DNA of 34,000 nucleotides from Bacillota bacterium (lineage in GTDB: Bacteria > Bacillota > Limnochordia > JAAZLZ01): the NCBI GenBank assembly GCA_012521755.1, contig JAAYLV010000135.1, positions 1 through 34,000 of the forward strand, read 5' to 3'. Positions 9,556 through 17,323 of the stretch are shown piece after piece (position 1 is the stretch's first letter; the number at the start of each line of letters is the position of its first letter). The notes under the pieces were generated by a model. That model was not told the DNA's origin, did no database searches, and saw nothing but the letters and a program-made list of their open reading frames with translations. The translations under genes and the position numbers were made by a program.

Positions 9556-9627
9556 GAAAACATCCAACAAATCCAGCTTCTGGTCGATGATGGCGACCAG
9601 CCAAGGAAGGGGCCGTTGGATGTTTTC
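9556..9627. repeat. Structured mbl leader: long-range 13-bp inverted repeat around a 7-bp hairpin
   Basis: GAAAACATCCAAC (9556-9568) / GTTGGATGTTTTC (9615-9627) perfect; inside CTGGTCG (9580-9586) / CGACCAG (9594-9600) perfect. Confidence 0.8.
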
Positions 9628-10615
9628 TGCTGAAATTGGCGTCGATCTGGGGACAGCTAATGTTTTTATCTACCTCAAAGGTGAAGGGATCGTCCTGCGG
9701 GAGCCTTCCGTCATTGCCTACCACCAAGGCACCAACCGGGTGCTGGCCGTTGGACGGGAGGCCCAGCAGATGATTGGCCGCACTCCCGCGGATGTGGTGG
9801 CCGTCCAGCCCCTCCGGGCGGGGGTGGTTGCCGATTATCAGGTGGCCCAGATTATGCTGCAGCATTTCATCCGACGGGCTGCACCCGGCCGGCTCCGTCC
9901 TTTCCGGCCCCGGGTGCTTCTTTGTGTCCCCTCCGCCAGTACCGATGTGGAGCGGCGGGCGGTGGTGGAGGCGGCCCGGGAAGCGGGAGCCAAGGAAGTC
10001 CAGCTGGTCTCCGAGCCAATGGCTGCGGCCATCGGCGCCGGCCTTGACGTGGTCTCCCCCCGGGGATCCATGGTGGTCGATGTGGGCGGCGGCACGACGG
10101 ATATCGGGGTCATCTCCCTGGGGGATGAGGTGACCAGCCACTCGGCTCGGGTGGGGGGCAACGATTTCGACGAAAGCATTGTCCGCTGCGTGCGGCGGGC
10201 CTACAACCTCATCATCGGCGAACGGATGGCCGAAGAGGTGAAAGTAGCCTTCGGCTCTTTGAACAGCGATGTCAGCGGGACCATGGAGGTCCGGGGCCGG
10301 GATGTGGTGACCGGTCTGCCCAAAGCCGCGCACATCTCCGCGCGGGATGTGTCGGCGGCCTTGGCGGAGATTGCCGTGATGATGGTCGATGCCGTCCGGC
10401 AGGTCCTGGAGAGGGTGCCCCCGGAGCTTGCCGCGGATATCAGCGAGGATGGCATTGCCTTGACTGGAGGCGGCGCCCAGCTGGGCGGCCTGCGGGAGCT
10501 TCTGGCCAAGGAGACGGGCCTGCGGGTGAATCTGGTCGAGGACCCCTGCTCCTCGGTGGCCCTGGGGATGGGCATGATTCTGGAGGGAAAAGTAAAACTT
10601 AATCGGTTCTTGTAG
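9620..10615 (+). CDS. mbl: MreB/Mbl-family rod-shape actin homologue
   Basis: IGVDLGTANVFIYLKGEGIVLREPSV, VDVGGGTTDIGVISLG, GNDFDESI, LTGGGAQLGGLRELLAKETG. Confidence 0.95.
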   Translation: MFSAEIGVDLGTANVFIYLKGEGIVLREPSVIAYHQGTNRVLAVGREAQQMIGRTPADVVAVQPLRAGVVADYQVAQIMLQHFIRRAAPGRLRPFRPRVLLCVPSASTDVERRAVVEAAREAGAKEVQLVSEPMAAAIGAGLDVVSPRGSMVVDVGGGTTDIGVISLGDEVTSHSARVGGNDFDESIVRCVRRAYNLIIGERMAEEVKVAFGSLNSDVSGTMEVRGRDVVTGLPKAAHISARDVSAALAEIAVMMVDAVRQVLERVPPELAADISEDGIALTGGGAQLGGLRELLAKETGLRVNLVEDPCSSVALGMGMILEGKVKLNRFL

Positions 10616-10667
10616 CTCAAGAAAGGACCTCCCTTTGCCGAAGACTTAACTGAAGGGGGGTTTTGCT

Positions 10668-11393
10668 TTGCTTAGGGGGATCTATACGGCGGCGGCGGGC
10701 ATGCTGGTGCAGCACGCCCACAACGATGTCGTCGCCAACAATCTGGCTAATGCGAGCACGCCCGGCTTTCGCCGGGACAGGATCCTTGTCCGCTCCTTCC
10801 CCCAGCTCGACCTTTACCGGACCCCTGAGGGCGCGCCCATAGGGCCCTTGACTGCCGGGGCCGCGGTGGAAGAGGTGGTGCCGGACATGATGCCCGGTCC
10901 CATCAAGTTCACCGGCAATGATCTGGATCTAGCCCTGGATGGCCCGGGGTATTTTGCCGTGGCAACGCCCCAGGGCATCGCCTACACCCGCAGCGGGTCC
11001 TTCATGCTGGACGGAGAAGGATATCTGGTGACGAAGGATGGCGATCGTCTCTTGGGGCGAAACGGCCCCCTGGCCGTTTCCGGACCGGTGACGGTGACCG
11101 GGGAGGGAGTTGTCTTTTCCGGAGGCGAGGCCGTGGATGCACTTTTGATCGTGGACTTCCCCCCGGGGGTGATCCCGGAAAAGATGGGAGGGAGTCTAGT
11201 CGCCGGGCCGGTTGCGCCCATTGAGGAGGTGAGGGTCAGGCAGGGTCATTTGGAGATGGCCAACGTTAACGTGGTCAAGGAAATGATCGACTTGATCGCA
11301 GTGATGCGGGCCTATGAGGCCAACCAGAAGATTATCCAGGCCCATGACGAGACTTTGGGCAAAGCGGTAAACGAGATGGGCAGGAGCGTATAG
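10668..11393 (+). CDS. flgF: Flagellar basal-body rod protein (FlgF/FlhO type)
   Basis: MLRGIYTAAAGMLVQHAHNDVVANNLANASTPGFRRD; C-terminal EMIDLIAVMRAYEANQKIIQAHDETL. Confidence 0.92.
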   Translation: MLRGIYTAAAGMLVQHAHNDVVANNLANASTPGFRRDRILVRSFPQLDLYRTPEGAPIGPLTAGAAVEEVVPDMMPGPIKFTGNDLDLALDGPGYFAVATPQGIAYTRSGSFMLDGEGYLVTKDGDRLLGRNGPLAVSGPVTVTGEGVVFSGGEAVDALLIVDFPPGVIPEKMGGSLVAGPVAPIEEVRVRQGHLEMANVNVVKEMIDLIAVMRAYEANQKIIQAHDETLGKAVNEMGRSV

Positions 11394-11413
11394 GCTGGAC
11401 TGCGACCCTTCGC

Positions 11414-11448
11414 GAGGCCTTAGGCCGCTGACCGACTGAGGCGGCCTC
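11414..11448 (+). promoter_or_regulatory. Hairpin(s) in the flgF-flgG intergenic region
   Basis: AGGCCGC (11422-11428) / GCGGCCT (11441-11447); GAGGCC (11414-11419) can alternatively pair GGCCTC (11443-11448). Confidence 0.4.
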
Positions 11449-11496
11449 CTACCTGCCAGATTCCATCAAGACTTCGCTCAGGGAGGATAATGCGCT

Positions 11497-12285
11497 ATGA
11501 TGCGTTCTTTGTGGACCGCCGGGTCAGGTATGACTGCCCAGCAGTTCAACATTGACACTATTGCCAACAACTTGGCCAACGTCAATACCGCCGGCTTCAA
11601 GAAGAGCAGGGTAGATTTTCAGGATCTTTTGTACCAGTCCGTTCGCTACGCGGGGACTCCCGTCACCCAGGGGGCCCAGATCCCAACGGGCATCCAGATC
11701 GGCCATGGGGTCCGGCCGGTGGCCACCCAGAAGATCTTCACCCAGGGGACTTTTCAGCAGACGGACAACCCCTTAGACCTGGTCATTGAAGGAGAGGGCT
11801 TTTTCCAGGTCCTCCTGCCCGACGGCACCATCGCCTACACCAGGGACGGGGCTTTCAAGATGGACGGGCAGGGGAGGCTTGTCACCTCCGATGGCTTCAC
11901 TTTGGAGCCTGAGATCCTGGTGCCCTCCAACACGGTGACCGTCAGCGTCGGCGCCGACGGCACAGTCACCGCCGTCCTCGACGGGGAGAGCGAGCCCCAG
12001 AACCTGGGGTCCATCGAACTTGTCCGGTTCGTCAATCCCGCGGGCCTGCAAAGCTTCGGCCGCAACCTGATGCTGGCCACGGCCGCATCGGGCGATCCCA
12101 TCCCGGGGACCCCGGGCCTTGAGGGCTTTGGCGCCATCGCCCAAGGGTATCTTGAAATTTCCAACGTAGTAGTCGTTGAGGAGATGGTGAACATGATCAT
12201 CGCCCAGCGGGCCTACGAGACCAACTCCAAAGCCATCCAAGCCTCCGACGAAATGCTCCAGACGGCCAATAACCTGAGGCGATAG
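11497..12285 (+). CDS. flgG: Flagellar basal-body rod protein FlgG (FlhP position)
   Basis: [77 protein letters not shown]. Confidence 0.96.
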   Translation: MMRSLWTAGSGMTAQQFNIDTIANNLANVNTAGFKKSRVDFQDLLYQSVRYAGTPVTQGAQIPTGIQIGHGVRPVATQKIFTQGTFQQTDNPLDLVIEGEGFFQVLLPDGTIAYTRDGAFKMDGQGRLVTSDGFTLEPEILVPSNTVTVSVGADGTVTAVLDGESEPQNLGSIELVRFVNPAGLQSFGRNLMLATAASGDPIPGTPGLEGFGAIAQGYLEISNVVVVEEMVNMIIAQRAYETNSKAIQASDEMLQTANNLRR

Positions 12286-12299
12286 TGGAGGTGTCTAGA

Positions 12300-13004
12300 T
12301 TGAAGTGGGCGGCGATTTGGGCCCTGGCTCTGCTAATGCTATGCTCGTCCATTGCTTTGGCCGGGGAGGGAGCCGTCATTACCCTGCTGGAGTCTGCCGT
12401 CGTCCCCGGCGGGGACATAACCCTCCGCCAAATCGCCCACATTGAGGGGCCGCCGGAGATCGGCGAGGTAGTAGTCGGCCGGGCGCCCTTCCCGGGTCAG
12501 AGCCGACGAGTCCATCGGGGTTATGTCCTGGTGCGCCTGCGCCAGGCAGGGATCCGGGACGCGGCAGTCGTCGGGGCCGAAGAGGTTGAGGTCCGGACTA
12601 AGCTCCAGGCCGCAGAAGGGGAGCCCATCCAGGTCCTTCTAACTGCGGTGGACATCCCCTACAACCAAATCATCAGTGAAGATATGCTGCAGGTAGACGT
12701 CCTGCCCGCGGCCGAGGCTCCCCCCGGGGCCCTAAAGTCCCCAGAGGAGGCGGTGGGCAAGCGCTCAACCAGATACCTGCGGGCAGGTTCAGTCCTCACC
12801 GACGGGGCCTTGGATGCGGTGCCCCTCATCCAGCGGGGCCAGCAGGTTGAGATCCTGGCCATGGTCGGCGATGTATCGGTCAGCGCCCCGGGCATCGCCA
12901 GATCCGACGGGCGCCGGGGCGAACTCATCCCAGTTGTCAATTCCCTTTCCAACCGGATAGTCCACGGGATTGTCCTCGATGGGGAAAGGGTGCTGGTGAA
13001 ATAG
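12300..13004 (+). CDS. flgA: Flagellar P-ring assembly chaperone FlgA
   Basis: Signal peptide; VGKRSTRYLRAGSVLTDGALDAVPLIQRGQQVEILAMVGDVSVSAPGIA SAF-type domain. TTG start after GGAGGT. Confidence 0.88.
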   Translation: MKWAAIWALALLMLCSSIALAGEGAVITLLESAVVPGGDITLRQIAHIEGPPEIGEVVVGRAPFPGQSRRVHRGYVLVRLRQAGIRDAAVVGAEEVEVRTKLQAAEGEPIQVLLTAVDIPYNQIISEDMLQVDVLPAAEAPPGALKSPEEAVGKRSTRYLRAGSVLTDGALDAVPLIQRGQQVEILAMVGDVSVSAPGIARSDGRRGELIPVVNSLSNRIVHGIVLDGERVLVK

Positions 13005-13595
13005 GTGGTGAAGGAATTGTCCAGATCGGCAATGTACTTAACTGCTATTCTCCTTTGCCTGTCGTTGAGTCTAGGCGCGGGGGCCTCCTCTTTGTGGAGT
13101 ACGTCCCGCTCGATGTATACGGAGACGAAAACCAGGCAGGTGGGCGATCTGATCACCCTGGTCATCGTCGAAAGCTCCCAAGCGATCCAAAGGGCGGAAA
13201 CGTCAATGGGCCAAAGCAGCGAAGTCTCCGTCAAGCCTGGCGGAGGGATCCTGTCCACCCTCCTTCCCTTCTTGAAGCTGGGGGGAGGGGATCAGGCCAA
13301 AGCTTCGGGCCAGACGGCCAGGGGCGGCACCCTCACGGCCCAAATCACCACCCGGGTCGTTGAGGTCCTTCCCGGGGGGAATCTGCGCATCGAAGGCCGG
13401 CAGGTCATCACCATCAACGATGAGGAGCAGGAGCTGATGGTGTCGGGCATTATCCGTCCCGAGGACATCACCCGGGACAATAAGATCCTGTCGACTTATG
13501 TGGCCGATGCCGACATCCGCTTCACCGGCGCAGGGCCTTTGGGAGAAAAGCAAAAGCCGGGGCTGTTGACGAGGTTGTTCAATTGGCTGTTCTAA
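13005..13595 (+). CDS. flgH: Flagellar L-ring protein FlgH
   Basis: SLWSTSRSMYTETKTRQVGDLITLVIVESSQA; LPGGNLRIEGRQVITINDEEQELMVSGIIRPEDIT; ADADIRFTGAGPLGEKQKPGLLTRLFNWLF. Confidence 0.94.
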   Translation: MVKELSRSAMYLTAILLCLSLSLGAGASSLWSTSRSMYTETKTRQVGDLITLVIVESSQAIQRAETSMGQSSEVSVKPGGGILSTLLPFLKLGGGDQAKASGQTARGGTLTAQITTRVVEVLPGGNLRIEGRQVITINDEEQELMVSGIIRPEDITRDNKILSTYVADADIRFTGAGPLGEKQKPGLLTRLFNWLF

Positions 13596-13612
13596 TGGCG
13601 GAGGTGAAGCCG

Positions 13613-14749
13613 TTGCCTAAGAAGCTAATCAGCGCTGCCTTGCTGATCCTGGCTCTGTCCGGGATCGTCTGGGCCAGCGATGGACCCCAAGTTGGGATCA
13701 TCCCTGTCGAGCCCCTCGTCCGGGTGAAAGACATCGCCCGGGTGCAAGGGGTGCGGGACAACCAGCTGGTGGGGTTGGGATTGGTGGTGGGGCTCGCCGG
13801 GACGGGGGATGGACGGGGGACCTTGGCCAACGTCCAGATGGTGGCCAACATGCTGGCCAACTTCGGCGTCCCCGTTGATGCCCGCTCCCTGCGCACCCGG
13901 AATGTGGCCGCGGTGATGTTGACCGCGGACTTGCCCGCCTACGTTCGCCCGGGAGACCGGATCGATGTGACGGTCTCCTCCCTGGGGGATGCCAAGAGCC
14001 TGGAGGGGGGCTACCTGCTGCAGACGCCGTTGGAGGCCGCCAACGGCCAGATTTATGCGGTGGCCCAGGGGCCGGTCTCTGTCGGCGGCTTCAGTGCCGG
14101 GGCGGGCGGGGCATCCGTCCAGAAGAACCACCCGACGGTGGGCATCGTCCCCAATGGCGCCATCGTGGAGGCGGAGGTGCCGACTTCCTTCCTGGCGGGG
14201 GACGAGATCACTTTGCTCCTCCACCGGCCCGATTTCACCACCGCGGCCCGCCTGGCCAAGGCGGTGGATGAAGCCTTTGGCCAGCCGGTCGCCGAGGCGG
14301 TCGATCGGGCTGCGGTCCGGGTGAAGGTCCCCCCGGCCTACGAGGATGATGTGGTGGGATTCGTCGCTGCGGTGGAAGAAGTCGTCCTGCGGCCCGATGC
14401 ACCCGCGAAGGTGGTCATCAATGAACGGACGGGGACTATCGTCATGGGACACCATGTCCGGATCAGCACTGTGGCCGTTGCCCACGGCCCCCTGCGGGTC
14501 AAGGTCCAGCCCCGGGTAGAAGTGCACCAGCCGCCGCCCCTGAGCGCTGGGGAGACAGTGGTGGTTGAGACTCCGGAACTGGAAGTGGAAGAGGAAGAAC
14601 GGGCGATTAGCGTCCTGCGCAGCGGCGCGGATGTGGAGGAGCTGGTGGCCGCGCTCAACGCCATTGGCGCCACCCCCAGGGACATCATCGCCATTCTGCA
14701 GGCCATCAAGGCAGCCGGCGCCCTCTACGGGGAGCTGGAGATCATTTGA
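13613..14749 (+). CDS. flgI: Flagellar P-ring protein FlgI
   Basis: VRVKDIARVQGVRDNQLVGLGLVVGLAGTGDG; VINERTGTIVMGHHVRISTVAVAHGPLRVKV; TTG start. Confidence 0.95.
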   Translation: MPKKLISAALLILALSGIVWASDGPQVGIIPVEPLVRVKDIARVQGVRDNQLVGLGLVVGLAGTGDGRGTLANVQMVANMLANFGVPVDARSLRTRNVAAVMLTADLPAYVRPGDRIDVTVSSLGDAKSLEGGYLLQTPLEAANGQIYAVAQGPVSVGGFSAGAGGASVQKNHPTVGIVPNGAIVEAEVPTSFLAGDEITLLLHRPDFTTAARLAKAVDEAFGQPVAEAVDRAAVRVKVPPAYEDDVVGFVAAVEEVVLRPDAPAKVVINERTGTIVMGHHVRISTVAVAHGPLRVKVQPRVEVHQPPPLSAGETVVVETPELEVEEEERAISVLRSGADVEELVAALNAIGATPRDIIAILQAIKAAGALYGELEII

Positions 14750-14763
14750 GGGGAGGGGAAGGC

Positions 14764-15081
14764 ATGCTGCCGGCGCGAGTCAGCCTTTCGGCCGCCGACC
14801 TTTGGCTGGGACGACAAACGAGGACGGCCAAGGGATCCTTTGCTGAGGAGCTGGCCAAGGCGGAAGCCAATCTGGAAGAAGTCCAGCTGAAGGAAGCCGC
14901 GGTGGAAATTGAAGCCATCTTCCTCCAGCAGCTCCTTGTGCAGATGCGGCGGACGGTGCCTAAAGACGATCACTCCCAAGATTTTTGGCACGACCTGTAC
15001 GATGCGGAAATGGCCCGGGTGATGGCCGAGAAGGGCGGCTTGGGCCTGGGAGAAATGATCATCGCCCAGCTGAAGAAATAG
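14764..15081 (+). CDS. flgJ: FlgJ N-terminal-type rod-binding protein (no muramidase domain)
   Basis: EIEAIFLQQLLVQMRRTVPKDDHSQDFWHDLYDAEMARVMAEKGGLGLGEMIIAQL; follows flgI. Confidence 0.87.
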   Translation: MLPARVSLSAADLWLGRQTRTAKGSFAEELAKAEANLEEVQLKEAAVEIEAIFLQQLLVQMRRTVPKDDHSQDFWHDLYDAEMARVMAEKGGLGLGEMIIAQLKK

Positions 15082-15083
15082 GT

Positions 15084-15111
15084 CCGGGGAGGCTCTCCCC
15101 GGCTCTTTGTT
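15084..15111 (+). terminator. Intrinsic terminator after flgJ
   Basis: CCGGGGAG-gct-CTCCCCGG (15084-15102) followed by CTCTTTGTT. Confidence 0.75.
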
Positions 15112-15215
15112 ACTGAACCGCTCTCCAGAAGTTTCCCTCTCCCGCCCGATGGGGCAGGCAGGACTCCCTTTTCTGATCTCGAACATTTAACAGGATCGCA
15201 GGTTGATTAGCGGCT

Positions 15216-15244
15216 GCATCATCCTGCCAGATTTGGCCATAATA
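15216..15244 (+). promoter_or_regulatory. sigG-like promoter upstream of the S55 gene
   Basis: GCATC (15216-15220, 4/5 to GHATR), 17 nt, CATAATA (15238-15244, matches CATNNTA). Confidence 0.45.
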
Positions 15245-15280
15245 ACGTAGGTGAGTGCGGGGCTTAGCCTATGAGGAAGG

Positions 15281-17152
15281 ATGGACGTAATGGATAGAGA
15301 TGGGAGAATTCGGCTGGGGGCTTGCCTGGTAGTCCTCCTGTTGGGGTGGCTGGCCATGGCGAGCCCTGCCTTTGCTGAGGACGAGTTCTGGCCCCAGGAG
15401 ATGCTGTATCCGGGGCTGACAGGCGTCTGCAAGACGGTAATTGAAGGGGAGACCATCGAGGAGCTCGACGTGGAAGTAATCTCGATCCTGCCCAATCAGG
15501 GCCCGGCTGGGGATCTGGTGCTCCTTCGCCTCGGCGGCCCCTTGGTTGAGGAGGTGGGAGGCGTGGGGGCCGGGATGAGCGGCAGCCCCGTCTTCTTCGA
15601 GGGGAAGCTGGCGGGGGCCATTGGGTATGGCTTTGACTACACCGATCACCGGCTGGCTTTGATGACGCCCATTCAGGACATGCTGGCCCTGCTGGACTAC
15701 CTGCCCCGGCAGGTGGACATTGATTTGGAGCTCCCCTACGTTCCCTACAAGACCCCCTTGCTGGTCTCGGGCCTGAGCAGCCGAGCCCAGGATCGCCTCC
15801 AGTCCATCCTTGCCCGGCAGGGTTTAGAGGTCCTGAGCCTGCCGGGAGGCGGTTCCGTCCCCTCTGGGACGGGATCCTTGGAGCCCGGGAGCGCCTTCGC
15901 GGTGCAGCTCATGCGGGGCGATTTGAACATGAGCGCCCTGGGGACCATCACCTACGTCAAGGACGGAGAGTTTGTCGCCCTCGGCCACCCCTTTCTCAAC
16001 AAGGGGGATGTGAGCTTTCTGCTGAGCGGCGCGCGGATCCACCGCACTGTGCCCAGCTTGGCCCTGCCCTTCAAACTAGGCTCGCCCACCGTACCTTTGG
16101 GGACGATCCACCAGGACAGGGGTGCGGGGCTCGCAGGGCGGATGGGGACCCTCCCGCCCATGATTCAATTGGAAGTGGAAACGGAAGACAGGGACCGGGG
16201 CCTGACGCAAGTCACCAGGGCGGAAGTTGTGGCCGATCCTGGTCTTAGTCTCTCCCTCATCGGGACAGGCCTGCTATCGGCCCTCGACAAGGGGATCGAC
16301 CGCATCGGTCCGGGCACGGCCTGGGTGGAGATGCGGATCGAGGCGGAGGGGATGCCGGAGCCCCTGTTGCGGAAGAATATGTTCTATAGTTCAACGGACA
16401 TCTCGGCCCAGGCCTTGCTAGAGGCCATTGAGGCCGCCCATCTGATCCAGGAGAATATCTTCGAACCGGTGACGCTCAAGGGCATTTACCTGAAGGCTTC
16501 AATCCAGGGAAGCCGGGAGACGGCCCATATCATCAAGGCCATCCCGGCCAAGGAAAAGGTCCAGCCCGGCGAGACCGTCGATGTGGAGATAATCCTCCGG
16601 CCTTTCCGCCAGCCGCCGAAATCCATCAGGATCCAACTGGAGATCCCTGCCGACGCCCAGCCGGGAATGCTGCCGGTGACGGTCCGGGGCGGCGGCAGCT
16701 ATTACTACTATCCCCTGGAGGATCCTTTCCACGAACTGGAGCCCATCGAGTCTGTAGTTCCAGCCGACGGCGAGTGGAGTCCCCCCACCAACCTGGAAAG
16801 CTTTGAGAAGCTCCTCCATGAATTTGTGGACCGGGAGACGAACAACGAACTCATCGTCGAGTACCTGCCTTTCTATGAGACCTACGGGGAGCTGGAGGCC
16901 TTCGATGAGGCCGAATCCTCCCTCAATTCCCTGACCGGCGGGCCGGAGGGAGAAGGCAAGCGGCGGGCGGGGATCGAGGAGAAGAAGGATGAGTCCCTGG
17001 AGGATGAGCGGGAGCCCATCAAGATCCGGGAGGCGACTGATTATGTGGTGGAAGGCTCCCGTACTTTCGAGCTGATCGTTGAGCTTCCGGAAGAGGAAGA
17101 GCCCGACACTCCCCGGGTCCAGCCCCGGGAGGAATTCCGCCAGGTGAAATAG
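15281..17152 (+). CDS. Secreted SpoIVB/peptidase S55-domain protein
   Basis: Signal peptide; GVGAGMSGSPVFFEGKLAGAIGYGF and GEFVALGHPFLNKGDVSF motifs; acidic C-terminal extension. Confidence 0.82.
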   Translation: MDVMDRDGRIRLGACLVVLLLGWLAMASPAFAEDEFWPQEMLYPGLTGVCKTVIEGETIEELDVEVISILPNQGPAGDLVLLRLGGPLVEEVGGVGAGMSGSPVFFEGKLAGAIGYGFDYTDHRLALMTPIQDMLALLDYLPRQVDIDLELPYVPYKTPLLVSGLSSRAQDRLQSILARQGLEVLSLPGGGSVPSGTGSLEPGSAFAVQLMRGDLNMSALGTITYVKDGEFVALGHPFLNKGDVSFLLSGARIHRTVPSLALPFKLGSPTVPLGTIHQDRGAGLAGRMGTLPPMIQLEVETEDRDRGLTQVTRAEVVADPGLSLSLIGTGLLSALDKGIDRIGPGTAWVEMRIEAEGMPEPLLRKNMFYSSTDISAQALLEAIEAAHLIQENIFEPVTLKGIYLKASIQGSRETAHIIKAIPAKEKVQPGETVDVEIILRPFRQPPKSIRIQLEIPADAQPGMLPVTVRGGGSYYYYPLEDPFHELEPIESVVPADGEWSPPTNLESFEKLLHEFVDRETNNELIVEYLPFYETYGELEAFDEAESSLNSLTGGPEGEGKRRAGIEEKKDESLEDEREPIKIREATDYVVEGSRTFELIVELPEEEEPDTPRVQPREEFRQVK

Positions 17153-17323
17153 CGCGGGGGAATATTGCTCCGCTGCTAGGAATTGCCCTCCCGGGGACGG
17201 CAGGATTCATCCCGGGGAGGGAGAACTCTTGATGGAGTGTTGAGGAGCCGCGTTGAATAATTTTGCCAATAAGTACACAAAATAGCAGGGCCAAGGTGGA
17301 ACTTGCTGAGGAGGGGAGCACAA

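Noticed and set aside
10640-10652. Possible sigD-type -10 (GCCGAAGA) before flgF
   Set aside because: No convincing TAAA -35 at 15-nt spacing and the -10 is imperfect.
17253-17283. AT-rich segment TTGAATAATTTTGCCAATAAGTACACAAAAT before bamA as sigA or sigE promoter
   Set aside because: Spacing does not fit either consensus; probably a promoter region but elements cannot be assigned by eye.
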